From NCBI RefSeq assembly GCF_030518235.1, contig NZ_JAULSA010000005.1, positions 62,001 to 126,000 of the forward strand: a DNA stretch of 64,000 nt, in the 5' to 3' direction. Each line of letters starts with the position of its first letter. Within the stretch, counting starts at the first letter, position 1. Shown here one piece after another: positions 9,494 to 18,958 of this stretch. The notes beneath the pieces were generated by a model, which worked only from the letters and a program-made list of their open reading frames with translations, made no database searches and was not told the DNA's origin. The position numbers were made by a program, and so were the translations under genes. Origin of the DNA: Saccharibacillus sp. CPCC 101409. GTDB lineage: Bacteria; Bacillota; Bacilli; Paenibacillales; Paenibacillaceae.

Positions 9494-9522
9494 ATTATAG
9501 CATAATCTCATTATAGTGACAA
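9494..9522 (-). promoter_or_regulatory. Strong predicted sigma-A promoter of the rimP-nusA-infB operon
   Basis: TTGTCA (9517-9522) and a perfect TATAAT (9494-9499) are separated by 17 bases. This is the closest match to consensus that I found in the window. It lies in the 204-nt spacer between polC and rimP and marks the start of a new transcription unit. Confidence 0.85.
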
Positions 9523-9557
9523 GTATGCGCGCTTTACAATCGCGCCGCGAAGCGGCT

Positions 9558-12500
9558 TTAGAACAGCGAAAGCTGATTGCTTTCCGGCAGACCGCGGAAA
9601 CAGCCGAGCTGTCCGAGCAGCTCCACGATCGTTTTGGACGCTTTCGATTTCTGCTGGAAATCTTCGATCGAGAGGAACTCGCCGTGGTCGCGCGCCGCGG
9701 CCACGCCTTTCGCCGCGTTATCGCCGAGACCGCCCAGCGCCGCGAACGGGAAGATCAGGCTGTCGCCGTCGACGATAAACTTGGTCGCGTCGGACCGGTA
9801 CAGATCGATCGATTTGAACGTAAAGCCGCGGGCCGTCATTTCGAGCGCCATCTCCAGGATCGGCAGCATCGCTTTTTCTTTCGGCAGCGCCTGGAAACCT
9901 TTCTGCTCGATCTCGACGATCTTGCGCCCGATCGCTTCGTAACCCTGGCAGAACAATTCGATCTCGAAGTCGGCCGCGCGTACGGAGAAGTACGTCGCGT
10001 AATACTCGATCGGGTGATACAGCTTGAAGTAAGCGGTCCGAACGGCCGAGATCACGTAAGCCGCGGCGTGCGCTTTCGGGAACATGTACTGGATCTTCAG
10101 GCAGGAATCGATATACCAGTTCGGCACTTTGCAGCGCTTCATCTCGTCGATCCACTCTTGCGTCAGCCCTTTGCCCTTCCGCACGCTTTCCGTAATCTTG
10201 AACGCGAGTCCCGCGTCCATGCCCGCTTTGTAGATCAGGAACAGCATGATATCGTCGCGGCAGCCGATCACGGTCTTGATGTTGCAGGTGCCGTTCTTGA
10301 TCAGCTGGTCGGCATTGCCGAGCCAGACGCCCGTTCCGTGCGAAAGACCCGAAATTTGCAGCAGGTCGGCGAAGCTGGACGGCTTTGCTTCGATCAGCAT
10401 CTGTCGCACGAACTTTGTGCCCATCTCCGGCACGCCGTAAGTCGCGACCGGCGTGCGGATCTGATCGGGCCGTACGCCGAGGGCGTCCGTCGAGTTGAAC
10501 ATGCTCATAACTTTCGGATCGTTCATCGGAATCGTCGTCGGATCGACGCCGGTGAGATCCTGGAGCATCCGCATCATGGTCGGATCGTCATGCCCCAGAA
10601 TATCGAGTTTAAGCAGGTTTTCGTCGAAAGCGTGATAATCGAAGTGGGTCGTTTTCCACTCCGCGCTTGTGTCGTCGGCCGGGTACTGGACCGGGGTGAT
10701 ATCCTCGATCTCCATATAGTCCGGCAGCACGACGATCCCGCCCGGGTGCTGGCCGGTGCTGCGCTTGACGCCGGTACAGCCGGCGGCCAGGCGGTTAAGT
10801 TCGGCCGCGCGCCAGCGCTTCTGATGCTCTTCCTCGTACTTTTTCGCAAAGCCGAACGCCGTTTTCTCGGCTACGGTGCCGATCGTACCCGCCCGGAACA
10901 CATTGTCCGGACCGAACATGATTTTGGTGAAATTATGCGCCTGGGGCTGGTATTCGCCCGAGAAGTTCAAGTCGATATCGGGGACTTTGTCGCCTTTGAA
11001 GCCCAGGAACGTCTCGAACGGAATATCGTGTCCTTCGCCCAGCATGGTCGAGCCGCAGTCCGGGCATGTTTTGTTCGGCATATCGAATCCGCTGCGCACG
11101 CTGCCGTCCAGGAACCACTCGCTGTGCTTGCATTCCGAATTCCGGCAGATGTAATGCGGCGGCAGCGGGTTAACCTCGGAGATTCCGAGGAACATGGCGA
11201 CGACGGACGAGCCGACCGAACCCCGCGAGCCGACCAGATAACCGTCGCTGTTGGACTTTTTGACGAGCCGTTCGGAAATCAGATAGTTGGCGGAGAAACC
11301 GTATTTGATAATCGGCTCCAGTTCTTTTTCCAGACGGGCGATAATCACCTCGGGCAGTTCGTCCCCGTACATCTCTTTGGCCGTATTGTAGCAGGTGTCG
11401 CGGATCTCCTGGTCGGCGCCTTCGATCACCGGCGTATACAGCTCGGACGGAAACAGCTTGATTTCCTCGAAGCGGTCGGCCAGTTCGGACGTGTTGGTCA
11501 CAACCACTTCTTTGGCTTTGGCTTCGCCCAGGAACTTGAATTCCTCCAGCATTTCCTCTGTCGTGCGCAGATGCGCGTCGGGCTTGTTCTGGTCTTTGAG
11601 CGGGCTGAAGCCGGTGATGCCGTGAATCGTAATATCGCGGAACAGCTTGTCGCGCTGGTCGAGATAATGCACGTTGCCGGTCGCGACGACCGGCTTGTTG
11701 AGCTTGTCGCCGAGCTTGCACACTTTCTCGACCGCGATCTTGAGTTCTTCGGCGCTGCCGACCAGTCCTTTATCCACCAGGTGCATGTACATGGTCAGCG
11801 GCTGGATCTCCAGAATATCGTAAAACTGCGCCACGTCTTCCGCTTCTTCGACCGTTTTGTTCAGCACGGCTTCGAAGAATTCGCCTTTTTCGCAGCCCGA
11901 CAGGATCAGCAGTCCTTCGCGCATATTTTCGAGCTTGGACTTCGGAATGCACGGAACTCTTTTGAAGTACTCCGTATGCGACATGGAAACGAGCCTGTAC
12001 AGATTTTTTTTGCCCACCTCGTTCAGCGCGTAGATGCCGCAGTGAAACGGCCGCGCGTTGGACAGATCTTTGCCGACGAAATCGTTCAGCCGGCTCAGGT
12101 TTTTCAGATTGCGCTCTTTGACCGCTTCGTCGATCAGTCCGGTCAGAATGCCGCCCAGCGCGATCGTATCGTCGATGGCGCGGTGATGGCTTTCGAGCGC
12201 GACTTTATATTTGGTAGCCAGCGTATTGAGCCGGTGGTTTTTCATCGTCGGATGCAGCAGCCGGGCGAGTTCCAGCGTATCGAGCGCCGGATTCTCCAGC
12301 TCGGGCAGGTCGAAACCTTTGAGCGTCGCCTGGATAAAGCCCATATCGAACCGCGCGTTGTGCGCAACGAGAATCGCGTCCCCGGCAAACTGTACGAATT
12401 CGCGAATCACGCTGTCGATCTCCGGCGCGCCGCGCACCATGTCGTCGGTAATATTGGTAAGCTGCTGGATATGGTAGGGGATGCGCTCGTGCGGATCGAC

Positions 12501-13889
12501 GAACGTCGAATACCGGTCGAGCTCTTTGCCGTCCTGCATTTTGACCGCCGCGATTTCGATAATCTTGTTTTGCGTAATCGACAGACCGGTGGTCTCGATA
12601 TCGAATACGACGTAAACGGCCGATTTCAATTCTTCGTCGCGCGGACGCTCCACGACCGCCACCGCGTCGTTGACGACGTTCGCTTCAAGGCCGTAAATCA
12701 TTTTGATGCCGTTTTTCTTGGCGGCTTTCGCCGCGTCCGGATAGCACTGCACGCCGCCGTGGTCGGTGACCGCGATCGCTTTGTGTCCCCATTTTGCCGC
12801 TCTTTTGACGTATTCTTCGATCGAGCAGACCGCGTCCATCGTGCTGAGTTTGGTATGCAGATGGAATTCCACCCGCTTCTCGTCCGCTTTGTCCATCCGC
12901 ACCGGAGGCGATTTGACTTCGGTCAGGTCGGAAGGGATCATCACGAGTTCCGGCACCTGCATAAAGCGGTCCAACTCGACGCGTCCTCTCGCTTTGACCC
13001 ATTTGCCGTTGGCGAGCAGGCTCATCACTTTGAGGTCTTCTTTGTTCTTGGCGAACATCTTCATCTGCAGCGAGTCGCTGTAATCGGTCAGATAGTAGGT
13101 GAACAGCGTGCTGCCGTTGCGCAGTTCTTTGCTGTCGAGGCCGAAAATAATGCCCTGGATCGTCACTTTCTTTTCTTCGTCCTGAACGTTCTGCAGCGGA
13201 GTGGCGTCGTCGCGGATATCGTAGCCGATCTGCAGCTTGATATTTTCGTCGTTTTCGCTGTCTGCGCCCGCGCTGACTTCTTCGTCGATCTCGGCCATCA
13301 TTTTCTCGATCGCCGCCAGCTCGTCGCGCCGGCGCATTTCCTCGAACTGGGCTTTGGCCGCCTGCGCCGCGTCTTCGCCCGCTCCAATATTCAGTTTTAC
13401 CTGAAGCTTGAGACCGAAATATTTATCGTAAAAATCGGTCAGGGCCCGGTCTATATTGCGTTTGCGCGCCATTTCCAGCGACGTCGCATCGGTAAACGAC
13501 ACGGTGGTGTGCGATCCTTCCGTTACGGCCTGCGCTCTCGCCATCCAGCCGTTGACCGAAGGGATTTCGCGCTGCGCCCATTCGATAAACATTTTCCAGT
13601 ATTCGTCCACGATCTCGCTTTCGCGTCCTTCTCCGCTGTATTGAAACAAGAAGCGTATCTTGGCGATATGCCCGAGCTTCTCCTGGATTTGCAGGCAGAA
13701 CGTGCGGTAAATCGCGGCCGGCACCAGCGTATCCTTCGCCAGAACGATCTTCCAGTCCCGGTTCGAGCGGCTGATCTCTACCCGGTCGATATATCCGTCG
13801 TTGAAATAAGGGTCCGCGGCACTTGCCGGCATCCCGGCCTGCTTCATCAGCAGTTCCAGCCGCTGTCTGCGCTCCGCCGTTTCACTCAT
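9558..13889 (-). CDS. polC: DNA polymerase III alpha subunit, Gram-positive PolC type
   Basis: PolC is the replicative polymerase of low-GC Gram-positives, with built-in proofreading. In the 1443 residues I see an OB-fold region (about 240-320), a PHP domain beginning EFHLHTKLSTMDA near 341, and a DnaQ-type 3'-5' exonuclease inserted into it (VVFDIETTGLS near 427-437, with the HxAxxD-type motif VAHNARFDMGF). A zinc-binding pair of CxxxxC and CPDC motifs precedes the polymerase active-site segment VPDIDLNFSGEYQ. The ATG at 13889 follows AAAGGGGGA. A terminator-like hairpin separates it from proS, and a short GCCGC/GCGGC hairpin lies at its end near 9550. Confidence 0.98.
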   Translation of the reverse strand: MSETAERRQRLELLMKQAGMPASAADPYFNDGYIDRVEISRSNRDWKIVLAKDTLVPAAIYRTFCLQIQEKLGHIAKIRFLFQYSGEGRESEIVDEYWKMFIEWAQREIPSVNGWMARAQAVTEGSHTTVSFTDATSLEMARKRNIDRALTDFYDKYFGLKLQVKLNIGAGEDAAQAAKAQFEEMRRRDELAAIEKMMAEIDEEVSAGADSENDENIKLQIGYDIRDDATPLQNVQDEEKKVTIQGIIFGLDSKELRNGSTLFTYYLTDYSDSLQMKMFAKNKEDLKVMSLLANGKWVKARGRVELDRFMQVPELVMIPSDLTEVKSPPVRMDKADEKRVEFHLHTKLSTMDAVCSIEEYVKRAAKWGHKAIAVTDHGGVQCYPDAAKAAKKNGIKMIYGLEANVVNDAVAVVERPRDEELKSAVYVVFDIETTGLSITQNKIIEIAAVKMQDGKELDRYSTFVDPHERIPYHIQQLTNITDDMVRGAPEIDSVIREFVQFAGDAILVAHNARFDMGFIQATLKGFDLPELENPALDTLELARLLHPTMKNHRLNTLATKYKVALESHHRAIDDTIALGGILTGLIDEAVKERNLKNLSRLNDFVGKDLSNARPFHCGIYALNEVGKKNLYRLVSMSHTEYFKRVPCIPKSKLENMREGLLILSGCEKGEFFEAVLNKTVEEAEDVAQFYDILEIQPLTMYMHLVDKGLVGSAEELKIAVEKVCKLGDKLNKPVVATGNVHYLDQRDKLFRDITIHGITGFSPLKDQNKPDAHLRTTEEMLEEFKFLGEAKAKEVVVTNTSELADRFEEIKLFPSELYTPVIEGADQEIRDTCYNTAKEMYGDELPEVIIARLEKELEPIIKYGFSANYLISERLVKKSNSDGYLVGSRGSVGSSVVAMFLGISEVNPLPPHYICRNSECKHSEWFLDGSVRSGFDMPNKTCPDCGSTMLGEGHDIPFETFLGFKGDKVPDIDLNFSGEYQPQAHNFTKIMFGPDNVFRAGTIGTVAEKTAFGFAKKYEEEHQKRWRAAELNRLAAGCTGVKRSTGQHPGGIVVLPDYMEIEDITPVQYPADDTSAEWKTTHFDYHAFDENLLKLDILGHDDPTMMRMLQDLTGVDPTTIPMNDPKVMSMFNSTDALGVRPDQIRTPVATYGVPEMGTKFVRQMLIEAKPSSFADLLQISGLSHGTGVWLGNADQLIKNGTCNIKTVIGCRDDIMLFLIYKAGMDAGLAFKITESVRKGKGLTQEWIDEMKRCKVPNWYIDSCLKIQYMFPKAHAAAYVISAVRTAYFKLYHPIEYYATYFSVRAADFEIELFCQGYEAIGRKIVEIEQKGFQALPKEKAMLPILEMALEMTARGFTFKSIDLYRSDATKFIVDGDSLIFPFAALGGLGDNAAKGVAAARDHGEFLSIEDFQQKSKASKTIVELLGQLGCFRGLPESNQLSLF

Positions 13890-13910
13890 GTTCTGTCCCC
13901 CTTTGATTCT

Positions 13911-13963
13911 AAAAAAGCGAAGAGCTTCCGCGGCGGGCCCGCTGCATTCCCGCCGCCGGAAGC
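13911..13963 (-). terminator. Intrinsic terminator/attenuator between proS and polC
   Basis: As transcribed, GCTTCCGGCGGCGGG pairs with CCCGCCGCGGAAGC (one bulged base), followed by TCTTCGC and six T residues just before the polC ribosome binding site. Because polC has no clear promoter of its own here, this may lower rather than stop read-through. Confidence 0.65.
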
Positions 13964-13990
13964 TTCACTCCGGTCCTGTCTTCTTGCCGA

Positions 13991-15484
13991 TCAATACGCT
14001 TTGGCGAATACGACCGTGTGCTTGGCCGCTTCCCCGCAGGCGACGCAGGTCTGTTTCTCTTCCTGCGGATTGAACGGAATGTTCCGGCTGCCTGCTCCGG
14101 TTTCTTCCTTGACGGTATCTTCGCACGCTTCGCTGCCGCACCATCCTGCCAGGAAGAAACCTCTTTTCTCCTCCATCTGGGCTTTCATTTCGTCGAGATT
14201 GTCGACGGGATGGAAGTGGCTGTCGCGGAATTCCAGCGCGCGTTGGAAAATGCCTTTTTGCACGTCGTCCAGCAGGCTTTGCACTTCGCTCACGACATTG
14301 TCCAGCTGCACCGTCAGCTTGTCTCCGCCGAGGCGCGAAGCCAGCAGGCAGACACCGTTTTCGATATCGCGCGGTCCGATCTCGATACGGACCGGCACGC
14401 CGCGCATTTCGTACTCGTTGAACTTCCAGCCCGGACGCACGTCCGCGCGGTCGTCCATGCCCACGCGAAGGCCGGCGGCTTTGAGCTCGGCGAACAGGGC
14501 GTCGGCGCGCTCGATCACGACATCGCGCGTTTTCGGAGGACCGATCGGCACGATCATGACCTGCGTCGGCGCAACCTTCGGAGGAATAACTAGGCCGCGG
14601 TCGTCGCCGTGCGCCATGATCATCGAACCGATCAGGCGCGTGCTGGTGCCCCACGAAGTCGTATGGGTCAGCTCAAGCTCGTTGTCGCGGTTCAGGTACT
14701 GGATTTCGAAGGCTTTGGCGAAATTCGTCCCCATATAGTGAGACGTTCCCGCCTGCACCGCTTTGCCGTCTTTCATCATCGCTTCGATCGAGAACGTATC
14801 CACGGCGCCCGCAAATTTCTCGGACGGCGTTTTCTGTCCCATGATCACCGGCAGCGCCAGGAAGTCTTCGACGAAATCGCGATACAATTCGAGCATGCGC
14901 ATCGTTTCTTCGCGCGCGCCCTGCTCGTCCTCGTGCGCCGTATGGCCCTCCTGCCACAGGAATTCGCTTGTGCGCAGGAACGGCATCGTGCGCTTTTCCC
15001 AGCGCATGACGTTCGCCCACTGATTGATCAGCACCGGCAGGTCGCGATAGGACTTGATCCATTTGGAATACATATGGCCGAACATCGTTTCCGACGTCGG
15101 ACGCACCGCGAGGCGTTCTTCGAGGATATCGCCGCCCGCTTCGGTTACGAACGGAAGCTCCGGGTTGAAGCCTTCGATATGCTCTTTTTCTTTTTGGAAA
15201 AAACTTTCGGGAATCAGCATCGGGAAGTACGCGTTGCGGTGTCCCGTTTCTTTGAACCGGCGGTCCATTTCCTGCTGGATATTTTCCCAGATCGCATAGC
15301 CGTCCGGACGGAACACGATGCAGCCGCGCACCGGCGCGTAATCCATCAGCTCCGCTTTTTTGATCACGTCGATATACCAGCGCGAGAAATCTTCGCTCTG
15401 CGGCGTAATTTCGGTCACGAACTGTTTATCCTGTTTCTGATTCTCTTGTTTTTGCTTGCCCTGTTTTTCCTGATCGCTTGCCAT
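13991..15484 (-). CDS. proS: Proline--tRNA ligase, archaeal/eukaryotic-like (ProS type 3)
   Basis: Class II aminoacyl-tRNA synthetase charging tRNA-Pro. With 497 residues it is much shorter than the roughly 565-residue bacterial type, and no editing (INS) domain lies between motifs 2 and 3. Motif 2 is seen around NVMRWEKRTMPFLRTSEFLW and motif 3-like sequence around SWGTSTRLIGSMIMAHGDD. The C-terminal domain has the cysteine pairs of the archaeal-type zinc site (WCGSEACE, then CVACG) and ends in the characteristic VFAKAY. The first 20 residues are Lys/Gln-rich. ATG at 15484 follows CGGAGGG. It occupies the usual rseP-proS-polC position. Confidence 0.95.
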   Translation of the reverse strand: MASDQEKQGKQKQENQKQDKQFVTEITPQSEDFSRWYIDVIKKAELMDYAPVRGCIVFRPDGYAIWENIQQEMDRRFKETGHRNAYFPMLIPESFFQKEKEHIEGFNPELPFVTEAGGDILEERLAVRPTSETMFGHMYSKWIKSYRDLPVLINQWANVMRWEKRTMPFLRTSEFLWQEGHTAHEDEQGAREETMRMLELYRDFVEDFLALPVIMGQKTPSEKFAGAVDTFSIEAMMKDGKAVQAGTSHYMGTNFAKAFEIQYLNRDNELELTHTTSWGTSTRLIGSMIMAHGDDRGLVIPPKVAPTQVMIVPIGPPKTRDVVIERADALFAELKAAGLRVGMDDRADVRPGWKFNEYEMRGVPVRIEIGPRDIENGVCLLASRLGGDKLTVQLDNVVSEVQSLLDDVQKGIFQRALEFRDSHFHPVDNLDEMKAQMEEKRGFFLAGWCGSEACEDTVKEETGAGSRNIPFNPQEEKQTCVACGEAAKHTVVFAKAY

Positions 15485-15507
15485 GAGATTCCCTCCGTTT
15501 ATCGAGC

Positions 15508-15547
15508 GAACCGTTTCCGCCGCCTCCCAGGGCGGCGCGGCCGGTTC
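15508..15547 (-). other. GC-rich hairpin between rseP and proS
   Basis: As transcribed, GAACCG...CGGTTC encloses CGCCGCC/GGCGGCG, giving a long interrupted stem immediately after rseP. No T-tract follows, so it is more likely an mRNA processing or 3'-end stabilising structure than a terminator. Confidence 0.4.
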
Positions 15548-15561
15548 TTAACCGCTGTGAA

Positions 15562-16848
15562 TCAGCTGTTGATAATGCGCAAAATATCGTTGTAGGTCAC
15601 GGCGATCATCAGCAGGAAGATCAGCGCGAAACCGACGAAATGCACGATGCCTTCTTTGTTCGGATCGATCGGCCGTCTGCGCACCGCTTCGATCGCCAGG
15701 AAGATCAGCCGGCTGCCGTCGAGCATCGGAATCGGAAGCAGGTTGAAGATCCCGAGGTTGATGCTGACCATCGCCGTCCACAGAATCATCTGGTCGATGC
15801 CTTCGCTGGCGACTTCGCCGGTGTACTGAAGCGTGCCGACCGGACCGGCCAGCTGATTGATATCGAAGCGTTCGAATACCAGCTTGCGCAGCGCGTCGAG
15901 AATAGCGGTGCTGCCGCTTTTGAACGCATCCCCCGCAAAAGCGAACGATTCCCCGATCGAAGCGTGGCGGGTAATCGGACCGAGCCCGACGCCTACCTGG
16001 AGCACTTCGCTTCCGTCTTTTTGCTTGGTGAGCTTGGGCGTGACGGGGATATTCAGCGACTCGCTTCCGCGCGTCACGTTCATTTCCACTTCCGACCCGT
16101 CGGCCGCGCCGATCAGGCTTGTGACTTTTTGCAGATCGCGTCCTACGGCAGTACCGTCGATCGAATTGACGATATCGCCTTCTTGAAGCCCCGCAGCTTT
16201 CGCCGGCGAATCGGGAACGATGCTCGACACTTTGACCGCGTTTGCGTTCTCGTCCGGCACGCCCGATACCTGTACGTAAATCAGGAACAGGACGAACGCC
16301 AGCACAAAGTTCATCAGCGGACCGGCGAAGATCGCCAGCGCGCGCTTGCCGACGCTTTTGCTGCGGAACTGCCGGTCTTTGGGCGCAACTTGAAGTTCCT
16401 GGCCGCGCATGACGATATCCGCTTTGCGGTCCACGTCCAGATGCTGCGTCTCGCCGTCCACGTTCAGGCGAAGCTGCATCCGGTCTTCCAGGTCGATCCA
16501 TTCGATCTCGCCGATCATGACATTCCTGCGGTTGTCGAGCTGATCGAGATAGATTTTCTTGACGGCGCCGCCATCCGCGAGACGGACGGCGATCGTTTGG
16601 CCCGGCTGGATCGGGTCGAGCTCCGGATCTTCGCCGGCCATGCGCGCGTACCCGCCCAGCGGAAGCATCCGCAGGGTGAACAGCGTTTCGTCTCGTTTAT
16701 AAGAAAACAGCTTGGGACCGAAGCCGATCGCAAACTCGCGCACCAGAATGCCCGCGCGTTTGGCAAAGTAATAGTGTCCCCATTCGTGCACCGTAACGAC
16801 GATAAAAAACATCAGCACGGTCAGCACGATTACCTGAAGTGTCATCAT
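15562..16848 (-). CDS. rseP: Site-2 zinc metalloprotease RseP/RasP
   Basis: Membrane-embedded M50 protease that performs regulated intramembrane proteolysis, for example of anti-sigma factors and remnant signal peptides in Bacillus (RasP). 428 residues; HEWGH at 21-25 supplies the zinc ligands and catalytic glutamate in the first membrane helix, a PDZ domain occupies roughly 190-270, and PIPMLDG with the third ligand aspartate lies at 373-378 in a late helix. Hydrophobic helices are visible at both ends. ATG at 16848 is followed directly by a second ATG; GGAGG lies 12 bases upstream of the first. Sits between dxr and proS, as in Bacillus. Confidence 0.97.
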   Translation of the reverse strand: MMTLQVIVLTVLMFFIVVTVHEWGHYYFAKRAGILVREFAIGFGPKLFSYKRDETLFTLRMLPLGGYARMAGEDPELDPIQPGQTIAVRLADGGAVKKIYLDQLDNRRNVMIGEIEWIDLEDRMQLRLNVDGETQHLDVDRKADIVMRGQELQVAPKDRQFRSKSVGKRALAIFAGPLMNFVLAFVLFLIYVQVSGVPDENANAVKVSSIVPDSPAKAAGLQEGDIVNSIDGTAVGRDLQKVTSLIGAADGSEVEMNVTRGSESLNIPVTPKLTKQKDGSEVLQVGVGLGPITRHASIGESFAFAGDAFKSGSTAILDALRKLVFERFDINQLAGPVGTLQYTGEVASEGIDQMILWTAMVSINLGIFNLLPIPMLDGSRLIFLAIEAVRRRPIDPNKEGIVHFVGFALIFLLMIAVTYNDILRIINS

Positions 16849-16885
16849 ATTTGGTCTGATCCTCCCTGTTGTTCAAGCCCGGAGC

Positions 16886-18031
16886 TTATGCCTGTTCGAA
16901 CGCGGCGCGGCGCGCCCAGGCGTCGACCTCGCGGATACTTTCCAAATCCGGGTCCGCCGACGGGGTATGCCGATTCATCACGTTTTCCAGCGTTTCTTCG
17001 ATCTGCAGGAACGAAATTTCACGCCGCAAAAAACGGGCGACTGCCGCTTCGTTCGCCGCGTTGAAAGCGGTCGGAGCGGTTCCTCCCATTTTACCACACT
17101 CGTAGGCCATTCTTAAACAAGGGAAGCGGTCAAAATCCATTTCCCGGAAATTCAATCTCCCGACTTCGGCCAGCGACAATCGCTTGGCGTTCAAAGACAT
17201 CCGGTCCGGGTAGGTAAGCGCATATTGGATCGGAACCCGCATATCCGGATTGCCGAGCTGGGCGATAATGCCCGTATCCCGGAATTCGACGAACGAATGG
17301 ACAATGCTCTCGGGATGCAGCAGTACCGAAATTTGCTCGTACTCCAAACCGAACAGCCAGCGGGCTTCGATGACTTCCAGGCCTTTGTTGACCATAGTGG
17401 CCGAATCGATCGTAATCTTGGCGCCCATCGACCAGTTCGGGTGTTTGAGCGCGTCTTCCACGGTTACGCGTTCAAGCTGCTTCCGGTCGAGATCGCGGAA
17501 CGAACCGCCGGAAGCCGTCAGCGTAATGCCGAGCAGCTGATCGATCTTTTCTCCGTTCAAGCATTGAAAAATCGCGGAGTGCTCGCTGTCCACGGGCAGG
17601 ATAGCCACGCCTTTTTCCGCCGCCCGGCGCGTAACCAGATGTCCCGCCGTCACCAACGTTTCTTTGTTGGCGAGCGCGATCGTTTTGCCCGCGTCGATCG
17701 CCGCCAGCGTCGCCGGCAGCCCCATGCTGCCGGTTACGGCCGTCACAACCGTATCCGCGTCGGTACCCGCCGCGATCTCGACCAGCCCTTCGTCGCCGAA
17801 GTACACCTGCGTGCCGGCCGGAACCTGCGTTTTCAGCCGATCCGCCGCTTCGCGCGACGCCACCGATACTTTGACCGGCTTGAAGCGGCGAATCTGCTCC
17901 AGCAGCAAATCCGTGTTGCCGCCCGCCGCAAGCGCCTCGATTTGAAACAATTCGGGGTGTTCGTCCACGACCTGGAGCGTTTGCGTGCCGATCGAACCGG
18001 TCGAACCGAGCAGCGCTATTTTTTTTGTCAT
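16886..18031 (-). CDS. dxr: 1-deoxy-D-xylulose-5-phosphate reductoisomerase
   Basis: Second enzyme of the MEP isoprenoid pathway: converts DXP to MEP with NADPH and a divalent metal. 381 residues. The NADPH-binding motif GSTGSIG is at 9-15; the metal-binding segment PVDSEHSAIFQ has D148 and E150; ASGGSFRD and HPNWSMGAKITIDSATMVNK are family signatures. ATG at 18031 follows AGGAGAG. Its neighbours cdsA and uppS connect isoprenoid supply to undecaprenyl phosphate and phospholipid synthesis. Confidence 0.97.
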   Translation of the reverse strand: MTKKIALLGSTGSIGTQTLQVVDEHPELFQIEALAAGGNTDLLLEQIRRFKPVKVSVASREAADRLKTQVPAGTQVYFGDEGLVEIAAGTDADTVVTAVTGSMGLPATLAAIDAGKTIALANKETLVTAGHLVTRRAAEKGVAILPVDSEHSAIFQCLNGEKIDQLLGITLTASGGSFRDLDRKQLERVTVEDALKHPNWSMGAKITIDSATMVNKGLEVIEARWLFGLEYEQISVLLHPESIVHSFVEFRDTGIIAQLGNPDMRVPIQYALTYPDRMSLNAKRLSLAEVGRLNFREMDFDRFPCLRMAYECGKMGGTAPTAFNAANEAAVARFLRREISFLQIEETLENVMNRHTPSADPDLESIREVDAWARRAAFEQA

Positions 18032-18076
18032 CGTTTGTTTCTCTCCTTCCCGATCTTCCCTACGGCCGCCTCACAC

Positions 18077-18877
18077 TCAGTAAGGAAGCAAAAACAAGAT
18101 ATGTACGATAGGGAATACCGCGAGCCAGCTGTCGCATCGGTCCAGAATGCCTCCGTGTCCCGGAAGAATACTGCCGGAATCTTTGATTCCGTAGACGCGT
18201 TTGTAGGCGGACTGGATCAGATCGCCCATCTGCCCGACGATCGACGCGGCAAGTCCCAGCACGATCGCGCGCATGGGGTGCAGCAGCTCCGGATCGGCCA
18301 GCGAGAAGCCCAGCGCGATCACGACGGCGATCAGCAGACCGCCGACAGCGCCTTCGATCGTTTTATTGGGACTGATTGCCGGCCAGAGTTTGCGTCTGCC
18401 GAACGCTTTTCCCGTAAAATAAGCGCCCGCGTCGCTGCCCCAAATGCTGAGCAGCAGCAGGAACGTCCAGAACAGCCCGTGTCCGTCCGGCGTCTCGCGC
18501 GAAGCGGCAATATAATAAAAACCGAAGCCGACGTATACGATGCCGAGGAACAGCAGCGAAGTCTGCTTGATATTGATTTCGTTTTTGGACAGGACCGTCG
18601 CGCACAGCAGCAGCAAAAGCAGCAGCCAGAATACGCTCTGCGGCGGCATCGGAAAATGCAATCCGAATGTCTGCCACGGAAACGTCAGGTACGCTACGCC
18701 GGCATAGCCGATCCAGGCTTCCGCGCGAAAAGGAGCTCCCGTGCCCATTTTGGCAAATTCGTAATATCCGACAAGCGCCATCAGCATAATCAGCGTCGGG
18801 TATCCGAAGCCGCCCAGTACGCACAGTCCCAAGAACAACACGCCGGCTACGACGCCGGTTATAATTCGCTGTTTCAC
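18077..18877 (-). CDS. cdsA: Phosphatidate cytidylyltransferase
   Basis: CdsA makes CDP-diacylglycerol from phosphatidic acid and CTP, at the membrane. The 266 residues are strongly hydrophobic, with about eight membrane segments, and the C-terminal signature KRVYGIKDSGSILPGHGG continues into LDRCDS. The start is GTG at 18877 behind GGAGG. It lies between uppS and dxr. Confidence 0.96.
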   Translation of the reverse strand: MKQRIITGVVAGVLFLGLCVLGGFGYPTLIMLMALVGYYEFAKMGTGAPFRAEAWIGYAGVAYLTFPWQTFGLHFPMPPQSVFWLLLLLLLCATVLSKNEINIKQTSLLFLGIVYVGFGFYYIAASRETPDGHGLFWTFLLLLSIWGSDAGAYFTGKAFGRRKLWPAISPNKTIEGAVGGLLIAVVIALGFSLADPELLHPMRAIVLGLAASIVGQMGDLIQSAYKRVYGIKDSGSILPGHGGILDRCDSWLAVFPIVHILFLLPY

Positions 18878-18909
18878 CGTTTCATCCTCCGTCCGGGCAG
18901 CGCCGCTAT

Positions 18910-18930
18910 TTCAAACCGCCGTATCCACCG
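18910..18930 (-). repeat. Degenerate copy of the uppS 3' end
   Basis: Fifty bases downstream of the uppS stop the sequence again reads, as transcribed, GGTGGATACGGCGGTTTGAAA then TAG. This closely resembles the uppS terminus at 18961-18981 (…CGGTATGGCGGTTTGAAG then TGA). The shared core is 11 identical bases and both copies would encode YGGLK followed by a stop. It is out of frame with uppS and is probably a short duplication remnant. Confidence 0.4.
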
Positions 18931-18958
18931 GGTTTTATCGAACTCCGGCAGCCGGCCG

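Noticed and set aside
9516-14738. A 1740-codon open frame on the plus strand opposite polC and proS
   Set aside because: It is antisense to two unmistakable genes, has no family similarity or ribosome binding site, and its length follows from codon bias of the GC-rich minus-strand genes.
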